Position numbers and translations under genes: made by a program | NCBI GenBank assembly: GCA_902777275.1 | Contig: CACYTI010000014.1 | Location: 1 to 64,000 of the forward strand | DNA length: 64,000 nt | Origin: an uncultured Ruminococcus sp. | GTDB lineage: Bacteria > Bacillota > Clostridia > Oscillospirales > Acutalibacteraceae | Reading direction: 5' to 3' | Notes under the pieces: model-generated | What the model was told of the DNA's origin: nothing | Seen by the model: only the letters and a program-made list of their open reading frames with translations | The model's database searches: none | Part shown: one piece after another, positions 36,522-45,668 of the stretch | How positions within the stretch are numbered: position 1 is the first letter of the stretch | How the letters are laid out: each line of letters starts with the position of its first letter

Positions 36522-39500
36522 TTATTTCGCCTTGCCTTTTGCCGCGCGGTTTATTTTTTCCTCGTTTTCGTTGATAGCGGCGTCGATTGTTGTAACAACT
36601 GTGCTTTGTGCGCTGCTTCCGCTGATTTGAGCTGTGCTGCCGGAAACGGGAAGCTCGGTTTCATATGTTCCGTTGCCGTCGGCGTCGATTCTCAGACCGA
36701 TCGTGTTTTCGTCGATCTCGTAAATCAGCACGGAACCGGAATCGGTCGAGAACGCGGCGTTCACAGTGACGTCCTTGTTGAGCGCGCGAACCTTGACATT
36801 GTGCAGGTTGTCGGAGGTGACAATATAGCCTTCCTTCGACATTGTCAGCGAGGCTTTCTCGGCTCCCGTGCCCTTGACGTCGATCGAGAACCAGTCGGTG
36901 GCGTAATCGTAGTTCGATACCATAGTCAGTTCGTAATCGGACTTCGCGCCGTTTATTTCAACATAGCCCGATTTGTCGAATATCGCCGATGTTCCCGCGC
37001 TGCTGCCGGCATAGAGCAGGCAGTCGGTATATTCGAGCGATGCGCTGAGCTTTTCGGCTTCGTTCTGCGTTATCCTGTAGGAGGAGTTGTAGTCGAACAG
37101 ATCGTAGCCCTGTGTGGGTTCTTCGTTTCCGCCTGTCTTCAATACGAAATCGGATTCCTTTATATCGTCCCAAGTGCCGTTCAGTGTGCCGTATGTGCCG
37201 TTTGTTGTGCGTGCTACCTTGGAAATGGTCTTGTCGTCGGAAGCCTCATAGGTGTTCATGCGGGCGGAGAGGCAGGCGGCGTCGTTTGACGCAAGCTGAT
37301 ATGAGTAGAAGCCGTAATCATTGGCTACGCAGAGGTCTGCGGTAATGCCGTTGAACTTAGCGCCGTTCTCGGACCAGTAATGGAGCGGGTTGCCGTCGCT
37401 GCCTGTGAAGAAGAAGTAGTAGTAAGGAATTATCCATTTATAGGTCGTGGTGTTGAAGTAGATGTTGTAATCATAGACAAAGCCCATATAGTCCCCGTAG
37501 CCTTCATAGTAGTTGCTGCAGAAGTTAGGATCGCTGATGAGTATTCTCGCGTCGAATTGCTCTCCGTAGTAATCGTAGTTGCCGTACTCTACGCCGTAAG
37601 CCGCGATCTCGTGACCCAGATTGATGCCGATGTTGACATACTTGTTGGTTTTGAGCAGCGAGAGGATCTCCTTGATGTTTTCTTCGTTGGTGCTGTTGGT
37701 CACCCTGCGCTCGTTGATTCTGGCAGGTTCCGTTCTTTGCAGCCACATATAGTAGTTGATCAGGGAGTTGACCTTGAGGTCGTTTACAGGCGTGCTGAGC
37801 TGGTTGATTGAAGTCGCCGTGGAGGAATAATCCTTGGGACTGATCAAGCCCTGCATAGCCAAATACTGAGTCATCGACATTCCGTAGCAGGAGCCGCCCC
37901 ATTCTCTGTCAAGATCGCAGGGATTGCTTCCGAGCCCTTCGAAAATGAACTGGTAAGCGATATGGTCGTTAGCGAGATTTGTCTTGAGAGCGTTTAGGTA
38001 TGTGCTGTTGCTCAGTTCACGGTAGGTGAAGCTTGATTTTGAGGAGAAGCTGCTTGGCGAGTTGGTGAAATTCCAGTTGTCGCGTCCCCATGTAAATGAT
38101 TTGACAGAGTTCAAAATGGTAAATCTCTTTTTAACGCTTCCTGTGTATTTGCCCGTACCTGTAACGGTTACGGTGGCAACGCCTACGTTGACGTTGTTGC
38201 TGTAGGAAACAGTGTAGTCGGTGTTAAGCGTAAGCTTTTTCTTTTCGTCCATCACGATAACGGTCGGCTTCTTTTGGCTGCCGTCATAGGTGTAGGAGTT
38301 TGTTTCGAGCCTGATATCGCATTTTGAAAGCTCCTGCTTTGTGATTTCCGACAGGACGAGTGTGTATGAGCCTGTTGCATCCGTGTCCACAAATCCGCCC
38401 AAGAACAAGTACGTGACCCCCGCTTTCAATGTGAAGGTAAATGAGAACTGCTTGTCGAATTTAGTGCCGATGCTGTATATCAAATCGACAGCCGTATCTT
38501 CGCTGTCACGGATACAGCCGTAAGCCTCAGAGCCGGCTCCCTGTGAGCGGAACCTGACGAACATATCTCTCGGAGCCTGATACGTGAAGCCGTCGATATG
38601 ACCACCGGCTTCGGTGATCGAAATTGATTGACTCTTGATAACCGTTTCCTGAGGTGTATCTTCAACCTTTTCTAACTTGACACTGAAGCTGCCGGTTGAG
38701 CTTGTGCTCTTGAACTTTGCTCCGAAAATGTAGGTCGTTCCTCCCGTCAGGCTGTAGGTGATCAGGAAGTTGTTGTTTTCGCCGCTGTTGTCGTTGCTTG
38801 CAAGCTGATTCAGGTTGGCGTCGTACAGATATCCGTAGGTATCGCTGCTTCCGGTCGAATAGAACTTGATCTTCATGTTTGCGGAGGGCTTGAAGGAATA
38901 GTACTTTTGCCTTCCGGCTGTGGAGATGCTGACGGTTTTTGTTGAGCCTGTGGAAATGGTTTCATACGCGATCTTGAACGTTACGCTCTTGGTTCCCGAG
39001 TAGGTGCCCTTGCCCGTTACGGTTGCGGTCGCCGTGCCGACGTTGGTGTTGTTCTTGTAGGCGACGGTGTAATGTGTGTTGAGGGTCAGAGTCGTGCTTC
39101 CGTCCTTAACGGTGACTGTCGGGGTTATCGCGACGCCCGTGTAATAATAAGAGGAGTTAGGAACAGTTACGGTGCAGTCTGAAATGCTCCTTGTCGGCGC
39201 GCTTTTGATCGTAAAGCTTTTGTTGACTGTGCCCGTGTAGTTGCCGATGCCGGTCACGGCTGCCGTTGCTGTGCCCACATTGACGTTGTTTTTGTAAGTG
39301 ACGTTGTAATGGGTTCCTTTAACAAGGGTCTTGTCGCCGTCCTTAACGGTGACGGTCGGCTTTTTGGCTGTGCCGTCGTAGGTGTAGCTCGTCGGGGAAA
39401 CCGTGACGGTGGTTGCCGAAAGCGATCTCGCTTTGATCGTGAAGTTTCTGTTAACGGTGCCCGTGTAGTTGCCCTTGCCCGTTACGACCGCCGTGGCGGT

Positions 39501-41642
39501 GCCGGCGTTGGTGTTGTTCTTATAGGTTACGGTGTAATCGGTGTTCTTTGTAAGTGTCAGGTCGTCTTTTTTGACCGTCACATTCGGGGTCCTTGCCGTG
39601 CTGTTATAGAAATATGTGGTGGTGGAAAGCGTTATGGTAAAACCACTGGTGATCGACTTCGGCTTAATGGTGTAGGTTTTGCTCACGCTGCCCGTGTAGT
39701 TGCCCTTGCCGGTCAAAACTGCTGTGGCTGTTCCCGCCTTGACATAGTTCTTATAAGTTAATGTGTAGTCGGTATCTTTTCTGAGGGTGGTGTTTTCATC
39801 AGTTACCGTAACGGTCGGCTTTTTGGCTGTGCCGTCGTAGGTATAGGAGCTGCCCGAGAGTGTGACTGTTGTCACGGAAAGCGATCTCGGCTTGATTTCA
39901 AATGTCTTGTTTACGCTTCCGGAATAGCTGCCCTTACCTGTCACGGTTACTGTGGCGGTGCCTGCGTTTTTGTTGTTCTTGTAGGATACGGTGAAGTGGG
40001 TGTCTTTGGTGAGTGTTTTTGTTCCGTCCTTAACGGTTACGGTCGGCTTTCTCAACGTGCCGTTGTAGTAATAGGTGGTGTTTGACAAAGTCACGGTGCA
40101 ACTTGTGATGCTCTTTGTCTGAGCGCTTTTGATCGTAAAGTTTTTGTTGATTGTTCCCGTGTAGTTGCCCTTGCCGGTCACTATCGCCGTGGCTGTTCCC
40201 ACAGCGGTGTTGTTCTTATAGGAAACGGTGAAGTGGGTGTCTTTTGTGAGAGTTTTTGTTCCGTCCTTAACGGTTACGGTCGGCTTTTTGGCGGTGCCGT
40301 CGTAGGTGTAGCTTGTCGGGGAAATCGTGATAGTAGTCGCCGAAAGTGATCTCGGTTTGATAGTGAAGGTTCTGCTCACGCTTCCCGTGTAATTTCGCTT
40401 GCCCGTTATAGTTGCGGTGGCGATGCCTGCGTTGGTGTTGTTTTTGTACGATACGGTGAAGTCGGTGTCTTTTTTAAGAGTGGCGTCGCCGTCTGTGACT
40501 GTCACGCCGGGCTTTCTCGCCGTGCCGTTGTAGAAGTAAGTATAGGTTGAAAGACTGACTGTTGTGTTGTAAAGCGGTCTCGCTTTAATGGTGTAGGTCT
40601 TGTTCACGCTGCCCGTGTAGTTGCCCTTGCCGGTCACAACTGCTGTGGCTGTTCCCGCGTTGATATAGTTTTTATAGGTTACGGTGAAGTCGGTGTCCTT
40701 TTTAAGAGTGACGTCTCCGTCCTTAACCGTTACGGCAGGCTTTTTGGGGGTATTGTTGTAATTGTAAACGGTGCCCGCAAGAGTTATAGTTGTCGCCGAA
40801 AGCGATCTCGGCTTGATTTCATACGTCTTGCTCACGGTGCCGCTGTAGCTGCCCTTGCCCGTCACGGTTACGGTGGCGGTGCCTGCGTTTTTATAGTTCT
40901 TGTAGGCTACGGTGAAGTGGGTGTCTTTTGTGAGAGTTTTTGTTCCGTCCTTAACGGTTACGGTCGGCTTTCTGTTTGTGCCGTTGTAGTAATAGGTGGT
41001 GTTTGACAGGGTCACGGTGCAGCTTGTGATGCTCTTTGTCTGCGTGCTTTTGATTGTAAAGCTTTTGTTGACTGTGCCCGTATAGTTGCCGATGCCGGTC
41101 ACTGCCGCCGTGGCTGTGCCCGCATTGACGTTATTTTTGTATGCGACGTTGTAATCGGCTCCTTTGACAAGGGTCTTTTCTCCGTCCTTTACCGTAACAG
41201 TCGGCTTTTTGGCAGTGCCGTCGTAGGTGTAGCTTGTCGGGGAAATAGTGATCGTCGTCGCCGATAGCGATCTCGCGTTGATTGTGAATGATTTGTTTAC
41301 CGAGTTGGTGTAGTTGCCTGTGCCCGTTATAACTGCGGTGGCGGTGCCTGCATTTTTGTTGTTCCTATAGGCTACGGTGAAGTCAGTTCCCTTTGTGAGC
41401 GTTTTGGAGCCGTCCTTAACGGTCACTGACGGGGTTCTCGCGACTCCGTTGTAGTAATAGGTGGTGGTTGAAAGAGTTATTGTGCAGTTGGCGATGCTTT
41501 TTGCCGTCGCTCCCTTGATTACGTCTGTTTGACTTTGTTTCGCTTCCGCCGCCGATGCGCCGAGCGGCAGAGCGGCGAACATTGTCAGCGTCATTAATAT
41601 CACAAGAAGAACCGACGTTGCCCGTGTTATCCCTTTTTTCAT
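36522..41642 (-). CDS. Giant secreted repeat protein with C-terminal cysteine-peptidase-like domain
   Basis: A 1706-residue exported protein. The signal peptide is MKKGITRATSVLLVILM with cleavage near GASAAEAK. There are eleven tandem repeats of ~75-80 residues, each with a core like YTYDGTAKKPTVTVKDG and an end like AGTATVTVTGKGNYTG, which resemble MBG/YDG-type surface domains. Two beta-rich units like pre-peptidase C-terminal domains follow (YYSFKPSANMKIKFYSTG), then a twelfth repeat. The C-terminal ~480 residues have WGGSCYGMS (Cys1252), GHEIAAYGVEYG (His1344) and ISDPN (Asp1371), a papain/C39-like Cys-His-Asp arrangement. No LPXTG anchor was seen. ATG 41642 has AAAGGA nine bases upstream. 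Confidence 0.85.
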   Translation of the reverse strand: MKKGITRATSVLLVILMTLTMFAALPLGASAAEAKQSQTDVIKGATAKSIANCTITLSTTTYYYNGVARTPSVTVKDGSKTLTKGTDFTVAYRNNKNAGTATAVITGTGNYTNSVNKSFTINARSLSATTITISPTSYTYDGTAKKPTVTVKDGEKTLVKGADYNVAYKNNVNAGTATAAVTGIGNYTGTVNKSFTIKSTQTKSITSCTVTLSNTTYYYNGTNRKPTVTVKDGTKTLTKDTHFTVAYKNYKNAGTATVTVTGKGSYSGTVSKTYEIKPRSLSATTITLAGTVYNYNNTPKKPAVTVKDGDVTLKKDTDFTVTYKNYINAGTATAVVTGKGNYTGSVNKTYTIKARPLYNTTVSLSTYTYFYNGTARKPGVTVTDGDATLKKDTDFTVSYKNNTNAGIATATITGKRNYTGSVSRTFTIKPRSLSATTITISPTSYTYDGTAKKPTVTVKDGTKTLTKDTHFTVSYKNNTAVGTATAIVTGKGNYTGTINKNFTIKSAQTKSITSCTVTLSNTTYYYNGTLRKPTVTVKDGTKTLTKDTHFTVSYKNNKNAGTATVTVTGKGSYSGSVNKTFEIKPRSLSVTTVTLSGSSYTYDGTAKKPTVTVTDENTTLRKDTDYTLTYKNYVKAGTATAVLTGKGNYTGSVSKTYTIKPKSITSGFTITLSTTTYFYNSTARTPNVTVKKDDLTLTKNTDYTVTYKNNTNAGTATAVVTGKGNYTGTVNRNFTIKARSLSATTVTVSPTSYTYDGTAKKPTVTVKDGDKTLVKGTHYNVTYKNNVNVGTATAAVTGIGNYTGTVNKSFTIKSAPTRSISDCTVTVPNSSYYYTGVAITPTVTVKDGSTTLTLNTHYTVAYKNNTNVGTATATVTGKGTYSGTKSVTFKIAYETISTGSTKTVSISTAGRQKYYSFKPSANMKIKFYSTGSSDTYGYLYDANLNQLASNDNSGENNNFLITYSLTGGTTYIFGAKFKSTSSTGSFSVKLEKVEDTPQETVIKSQSISITEAGGHIDGFTYQAPRDMFVRFRSQGAGSEAYGCIRDSEDTAVDLIYSIGTKFDKQFSFTFTLKAGVTYLFLGGFVDTDATGSYTLVLSEITKQELSKCDIRLETNSYTYDGSQKKPTVIVMDEKKKLTLNTDYTVSYSNNVNVGVATVTVTGTGKYTGSVKKRFTILNSVKSFTWGRDNWNFTNSPSSFSSKSSFTYRELSNSTYLNALKTNLANDHIAYQFIFEGLGSNPCDLDREWGGSCYGMSMTQYLAMQGLISPKDYSSTATSINQLSTPVNDLKVNSLINYYMWLQRTEPARINERRVTNSTNEENIKEILSLLKTNKYVNIGINLGHEIAAYGVEYGNYDYYGEQFDARILISDPNFCSNYYEGYGDYMGFVYDYNIYFNTTTYKWIIPYYYFFFTGSDGNPLHYWSENGAKFNGITADLCVANDYGFYSYQLASNDAACLSARMNTYEASDDKTISKVARTTNGTYGTLNGTWDDIKESDFVLKTGGNEEPTQGYDLFDYNSSYRITQNEAEKLSASLEYTDCLLYAGSSAGTSAIFDKSGYVEINGAKSDYELTMVSNYDYATDWFSIDVKGTGAEKASLTMSKEGYIVTSDNLHNVKVRALNKDVTVNAAFSTDSGSVLIYEIDENTIGLRIDADGNGTYETELPVSGSTAQISGSSAQSTVVTTIDAAINENEEKINRAAKGKAK

Positions 41643-41725
41643 AAACAAGATCCTTTCTTTAAATATCTTATTAAACAAAAAATACACACATTCAAAAGTT
41701 TTTATGTGCATTTATCCACAATACT

Positions 41726-41754
41726 ATAATAGCATATTTTACCGTTTTGTGCAA
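41726..41754 (-). promoter_or_regulatory. Promoter of the giant repeat protein gene
   Basis: On the minus strand, TTGCAC (41749-41754), a 17-base spacer and TATTAT (41726-41731). The leader is about 80 nt. Confidence 0.65.
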
Positions 41755-41882
41755 TCCAAAATTAACCGATCTTTTTTGTATATGTTGCACTAAATTGCTG
41801 TAAATGCAAATTATTCAGATGATTTCAAAGGATGATATTTGTGAAAATATAAATAATAGCCAAATAATTTTTCAAAAAAACT

Positions 41883-41911
41883 GCCAAACCGACCCCGAAG
41901 GGTGGTTTGGC
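41883..41911. terminator. Bidirectional terminator after rubredoxin gene
   Basis: GCCAAACC / GGTTTGGC with inner ACC/GGT pairing. T-rich runs flank both sides. On the minus strand it lies 12 nt after the rubredoxin stop. Confidence 0.85.
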
Positions 41912-41922
41912 AAATTTTTTAA

Positions 41923-42084
41923 TCAGTCCTCGTAGGGTACGAAATCTTCTTTGGTCGCTCCGCAAAGCGGGCACGCCCAATCGTCCGGAATATCCTCGAA
42001 CGCGGTGCCGGGCTCAATGCCGCCGTCGGGATCGCCTTCTGCGGGGTCATAAACGTAACCGCAGGGCTCGCACATATATTTCAT
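41923..42084 (-). CDS. Rubredoxin
   Basis: A 53-residue rubredoxin, a one-iron electron carrier of the cytosol. The two iron-binding knuckles are [14 protein letters not shown] and [13 protein letters not shown]. The length and the end (VPYED) fit the family. AAAGGAGAAGC is just upstream of the ATG. In anaerobes it commonly passes electrons to oxygen- or peroxide-reducing enzymes; no partner lies nearby. Confidence 0.97.
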   Translation of the reverse strand: MKYMCEPCGYVYDPAEGDPDGGIEPGTAFEDIPDDWACPLCGATKEDFVPYED

Positions 42085-42122
42085 ATTGCTTCTCCTTTCA
42101 TAATATTTTAAAAATTATTTTG

Positions 42123-42136
42123 CACGGGAAACCGTG
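42123..42136 (-). terminator. Short hairpin after the ddh gene
   Basis: CACGG / CCGTG with loop TTTC on the minus strand, followed by CAAAATAATTTTT, 17 nt after the stop. Weak terminator. Confidence 0.45.
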
Positions 42137-42152
42137 ATCATAAACTTAAAAA

Positions 42153-43130
42153 TCAAAGCAGATGTGCTCTCAGCTCTTCGCCTGACTGCGCGCTGAGATA
42201 GGCGGGGGCTATGTCGAACACCGTTTTCGCGCCTGTGCAGCCCTCGGCGTTGAGCCTTGCGGCGGCTCTGGCGTAGGCGACAAGCACCGAACCCGTGAAT
42301 TCGGGGTTGGAGTCAAGCTTAAGGCTGTATTCGATAACGTGGTTTTTGCCGTCGGAGGAGGTTCCCGAGTAAATAACCGAGCCGCCGTGGGGCAGACCGC
42401 TGTGGTCAGCCTTCATCTCTTCGGCTGATATGAACGTTACGGTGGTGTCGTAATCGGCAAAATAGTTGGGCATGGTTTTGATTTCGTTTTCGATTCTTTC
42501 CAAATCGGCGCCCTCCTCCGCGACGACAAAGCATTCTCTGGTGTGCTTTTCGCGGGTGGTGAGCTCGGGATTCCCGCCGTTTCTCACGCTTTCAAGCGCT
42601 GCGGGAACGGGTACGGTGTACTGACGGGCGTCGATAACGCCTTCGATCCTTCTGACCGCGTCGGAGTGTCCCTGGCTGACGCCCTTGCCCCAGAAGGTGT
42701 AATCCTTTCCGTCGGGAAGGACCGCGTGAGCGTACACTCTGCTGATCGAGAACATACCCGGGTCCCAACCGCAGGAGATGATGCCGATTTTGCCCGCAGC
42801 CTTTGCTGCCGCGTCAACATTAGCGAAGTGCTGCGGAACCTTGGCGTGGGTGTCGAATGAATCTATAACATTGTAAAGCGCAGCGTATTTGGGAGTCATT
42901 TCGGGAAGGTCAGTGGCGCTGCCGCCGCAGATGATCAGAACGTCGATGTCCTCCTTGCCTGTTTCAAGCTCGGCGGTGCTCTTTACCGCGACACCCTCGG
43001 TGTTGATTTTAAGAGAAGCCGGGTCTCTTCTTGTGTATACGGCGACAAGCTCAATGTCATCATTCTTCTTTACAGCCGCCTCAACGCCTCTGCCGAGGTT
43101 TCCGTAGCCCAAAATGCCGATTTTAATCAT
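42153..43130 (-). CDS. ddh: meso-Diaminopimelate dehydrogenase
   Basis: A 325-residue NADP-dependent dehydrogenase giving meso-diaminopimelate in one step for lysine and cell wall. The Rossmann start is MIKIGILGYGNLGRGVEAAV. The family region IISCGWDPGMFSISRVYAHA, with the WDPG motif, and HTRECFVVAEEGADLERIE are typical. I chose ATG 43130, with GGAGG about eight bases upstream, because the longer open frame runs into the nadC end. Single gene downstream of nadB-nadC on the same strand. Confidence 0.93.
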   Translation of the reverse strand: MIKIGILGYGNLGRGVEAAVKKNDDIELVAVYTRRDPASLKINTEGVAVKSTAELETGKEDIDVLIICGGSATDLPEMTPKYAALYNVIDSFDTHAKVPQHFANVDAAAKAAGKIGIISCGWDPGMFSISRVYAHAVLPDGKDYTFWGKGVSQGHSDAVRRIEGVIDARQYTVPVPAALESVRNGGNPELTTREKHTRECFVVAEEGADLERIENEIKTMPNYFADYDTTVTFISAEEMKADHSGLPHGGSVIYSGTSSDGKNHVIEYSLKLDSNPEFTGSVLVAYARAAARLNAEGCTGAKTVFDIAPAYLSAQSGEELRAHLL

Positions 43131-43206
43131 ATATTTTTCCTCCGTTTTTTGTATAGTATATTGTATTATATTATATAGAAAGTATAAGCTTGTATGTTTA
43201 TCGCTG

Positions 43207-44046
43207 TCAGTCGGCGATTTTAAGCGAAATGTCAAACGCCGTCACCGAATGTGTCAAAGCGCCCATCGAAATGATATCAACGCCCGTTTCGGCGATTTCG
43301 CGCAGGGTCTCGGCGGTTATGTTGCCGCTCGCCTCAAGCAGCGCCCTGCCTGCGGTTATATCGACCGCCTCGCGCATTTCCTCACAGCTCATGTTGTCGA
43401 GCATGATAACGTCAGCGCCCGCTTCGAGCGCCTGTCCCAGCTCGTCAAGGCTGCGCACCTCAAGCTCGATCTTAGTCATGTGGCCGAGCTTGCTTCTCAG
43501 CTTAGTCACAGCCGCCTCTATTCCGCCGCCGGCGTCAACGTGATTGTCCTTGAGCATAGCCGCGTCAGACAGATTGTAGCGGTGGTTCCTGCCGCCGCCC
43601 ACGGCAACGGCGTATTTTTGTAGCGGGCGCAGACCGGGCAGGGTTTTGCGCGTGTCGGCTATGGTCGCGTTGGTGCCGCTTATTATATCGACAGCCCTGC
43701 GGGTCGCGGTGGCAACTCCGCTCATGTGCTGCAAAAGATTCAGCGCCGTGCGCTCTCCCTTTAAAATTGTGCGGGTCTTGCCCTTGATCTCGGCTATGAT
43801 GTCGCCCTTTTCGAGCCGGTTGCCGTCGTGCTTGTAAACGACAGCCTCAAAGCCCTGAGGCTGCAAAATCTCAAAAACGCGGAGCGCGATATCTATTCCG
43901 CAGAGAACCCCGTCGCTCTTGGATAAAAAACGCGCGGTGTTTTCCTGCTCGCTGTCTATAAGATAATCTGTGGTAACGTCCAGATAGTTGATATCTTCGA
44001 GAAGCGCGGTTTTTATTATTTCATCTATATATATGCTGTTTATCAT
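43207..44046 (-). CDS. nadC: Nicotinate-nucleotide diphosphorylase (carboxylating)
   Basis: A 279-residue quinolinate phosphoribosyltransferase making nicotinate mononucleotide in NAD synthesis. Family motifs are visible: ERTALNLLQHMSGVATATR, ADTRKTLPGLRPLQKYAV and VGGGRNHRYNLSDAAMLKDN. The ATG overlaps the nadB stop by four bases, so the two are coupled. Confidence 0.96.
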   Translation of the reverse strand: MINSIYIDEIIKTALLEDINYLDVTTDYLIDSEQENTARFLSKSDGVLCGIDIALRVFEILQPQGFEAVVYKHDGNRLEKGDIIAEIKGKTRTILKGERTALNLLQHMSGVATATRRAVDIISGTNATIADTRKTLPGLRPLQKYAVAVGGGRNHRYNLSDAAMLKDNHVDAGGGIEAAVTKLRSKLGHMTKIELEVRSLDELGQALEAGADVIMLDNMSCEEMREAVDITAGRALLEASGNITAETLREIAETGVDIISMGALTHSVTAFDISLKIAD

Positions 44047-45509
44047 TGATTACCCTCCCTGACCTCGTCAAGAATTATTTCGGCGACGACCGCCGTGCTC
44101 TTGGCCTCGACAAAGTCCGAATTGATTTCGTAGTTTTCGCTGAACAGTCGTTTTATTATTTCTTCGATCTCCTTACAGCTTTCCTCGTATTTTTCGGGCT
44201 TCGGCAGCACGAAATACGCGTCCTGCAAAATCTCTCTTATCCTTGAACGGAAGCCCTGCGGCATCGGCTTGCCGTCAACGGGACGGTGAGCCGGCTCCAA
44301 GCCGAGCGGCCGCCTGCCGTATTTGTTCAGCCTTCGGGTTATGTCCTCGGCGGCTGTCCGCGAGAACACCAGAGCTTCAAGCAGTGAATTGCTCGCGAGT
44401 CTGTTGGCGCCGTGAACGCCCGTGTGGGCGCATTCGCCCGCGGCGTAAAGACCGTCGATAGAGGTTCGCGCGTTCAGATCGGTGTCGATACCGCCCATCA
44501 GATAGTGCTGGCAGGGAAAAACGGGGATCCTGTCCTTTGTTATGTCAACGCCCTCTTCAAGACAGCGCGCGTAAATCATCGGGAAGCGGTCACGCACAAA
44601 GTCGGCGGGCTTGTGAGTGATGTCAAGGTAAAACTTCTCGCTACCGGTTTTTATTGCCTCCCTCGCGATAGCGTTTGAAACCACGTCGCGCGGAGCAAGC
44701 TCGCCGCGTTTGTCATAGTCAAAGGCAAAGCGTTCGCCGTTGCAATTTAGCAGTACGGCTCCCTCGCCGCGCACAGCCTCGCTTATCAGAAAGCGCTCGC
44801 GATCCTTGTCAGCGGCAAAAGCGGTCGGGTGAAACTGTACCCGCGAAAGATAACGTATTTTCGCGCCCATCATGTGAGCAAAGGCAATTCCGTCGCCCGT
44901 GGCTATTGCGGAGTTTGTTGTGTATTTATAAACCCGTCCAATGCCGCCCGTGGCAAAAATGCAATAGCTGCAGCCGTAATAATATGGCTTGCCGCCGCGC
45001 ATAACGCTCAGATAAAAGCCGTTGAGAGTTTTGTGGACAGAGTAAAGAAGCGCGTTGTCGATCATTTCGACATTCGGCAGACGGCTCACCGCCGCGATAA
45101 GACCGTCCGAGATAGCCTTGCCCGTAGAATCCTTGTGGTGAACTATCCGCTTGCGGCTGTGTCCCGCTTCAAGCGTTTTCTTCATCGTTCCGTCGGGATT
45201 CAGGTCAAAGTCCACGCCGAGCTGCCGGATTTTCAGCACGTCGGCGGGTCCTTCCTTTACGAGCTTTTCCACAGCGGAAAGCGTGTTTTTATATTTGCCC
45301 GCGATAAGCGTGTCGCTTATGTGAAGCTTGTACGCGTCGTGAACGACGTCGAGCACACAGGCGACTCCGCCCTGCGCCAAAGAGGTGTTTGAAAGCGACA
45401 GCTCCCGCTTTGAAATGACCAGAACGCTCACGTCGGCGGGAAAGCTTATGGCGGCGTAAAGTCCGGCTATTCCGGAGCCGACAATGACAACGTCATATTT
45501 TTTGTCCAT
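44043..45509 (-). CDS. nadB: L-aspartate oxidase
   Basis: A 488-residue FAD enzyme that oxidises aspartate to iminoaspartate, the first step of NAD synthesis. The dinucleotide motif is VVIVGSGIAGLYAAI near the start. Other family motifs are SLAQGGVACV, FHPTAF, EAVRGEGAVL and YAAGECAHTGVHGANRLASN. It lacks nothing obvious. nadA (quinolinate synthase) is not next to it in this window. GAGGGA precedes the ATG. Confidence 0.95.
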   Translation of the reverse strand: MDKKYDVVIVGSGIAGLYAAISFPADVSVLVISKRELSLSNTSLAQGGVACVLDVVHDAYKLHISDTLIAGKYKNTLSAVEKLVKEGPADVLKIRQLGVDFDLNPDGTMKKTLEAGHSRKRIVHHKDSTGKAISDGLIAAVSRLPNVEMIDNALLYSVHKTLNGFYLSVMRGGKPYYYGCSYCIFATGGIGRVYKYTTNSAIATGDGIAFAHMMGAKIRYLSRVQFHPTAFAADKDRERFLISEAVRGEGAVLLNCNGERFAFDYDKRGELAPRDVVSNAIAREAIKTGSEKFYLDITHKPADFVRDRFPMIYARCLEEGVDITKDRIPVFPCQHYLMGGIDTDLNARTSIDGLYAAGECAHTGVHGANRLASNSLLEALVFSRTAAEDITRRLNKYGRRPLGLEPAHRPVDGKPMPQGFRSRIREILQDAYFVLPKPEKYEESCKEIEEIIKRLFSENYEINSDFVEAKSTAVVAEIILDEVREGNQ

Positions 45510-45590
45510 TTTTGTCCCTCGAATTCTATTTACAAATTGAAACGATTATATTATACTGGGATAAATGAATCGGATGCGCAAAATTCCTTG

Positions 45591-45639
45591 TTGTATCCGC
45601 GCACACAAACATTATACTACATCTTGCATGAATAGTAAA
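45591..45639. promoter_or_regulatory. Overlapping divergent promoters of nadBC and hflX
   Basis: On the minus strand, TTTACT (45634-45639), 17 bases, TATAAT (45611-45616) reads toward nadB. On the plus strand, TTGTAT (45591-45596), 16 bases, TATACT (45613-45618) reads toward hflX. The -10 boxes coincide, so the two could compete. Confidence 0.55.
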
Positions 45640-45668
45640 GTAAAATTGTTGAAAAAAAGGTACTGCTT

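Noticed and set aside
38100..41500. Many similar DNA segments, suggestive of a repeat array
   Set aside because: They are coding repeats of the giant surface protein (about 230-bp units), not a CRISPR array; no short identical repeats with unique spacers.
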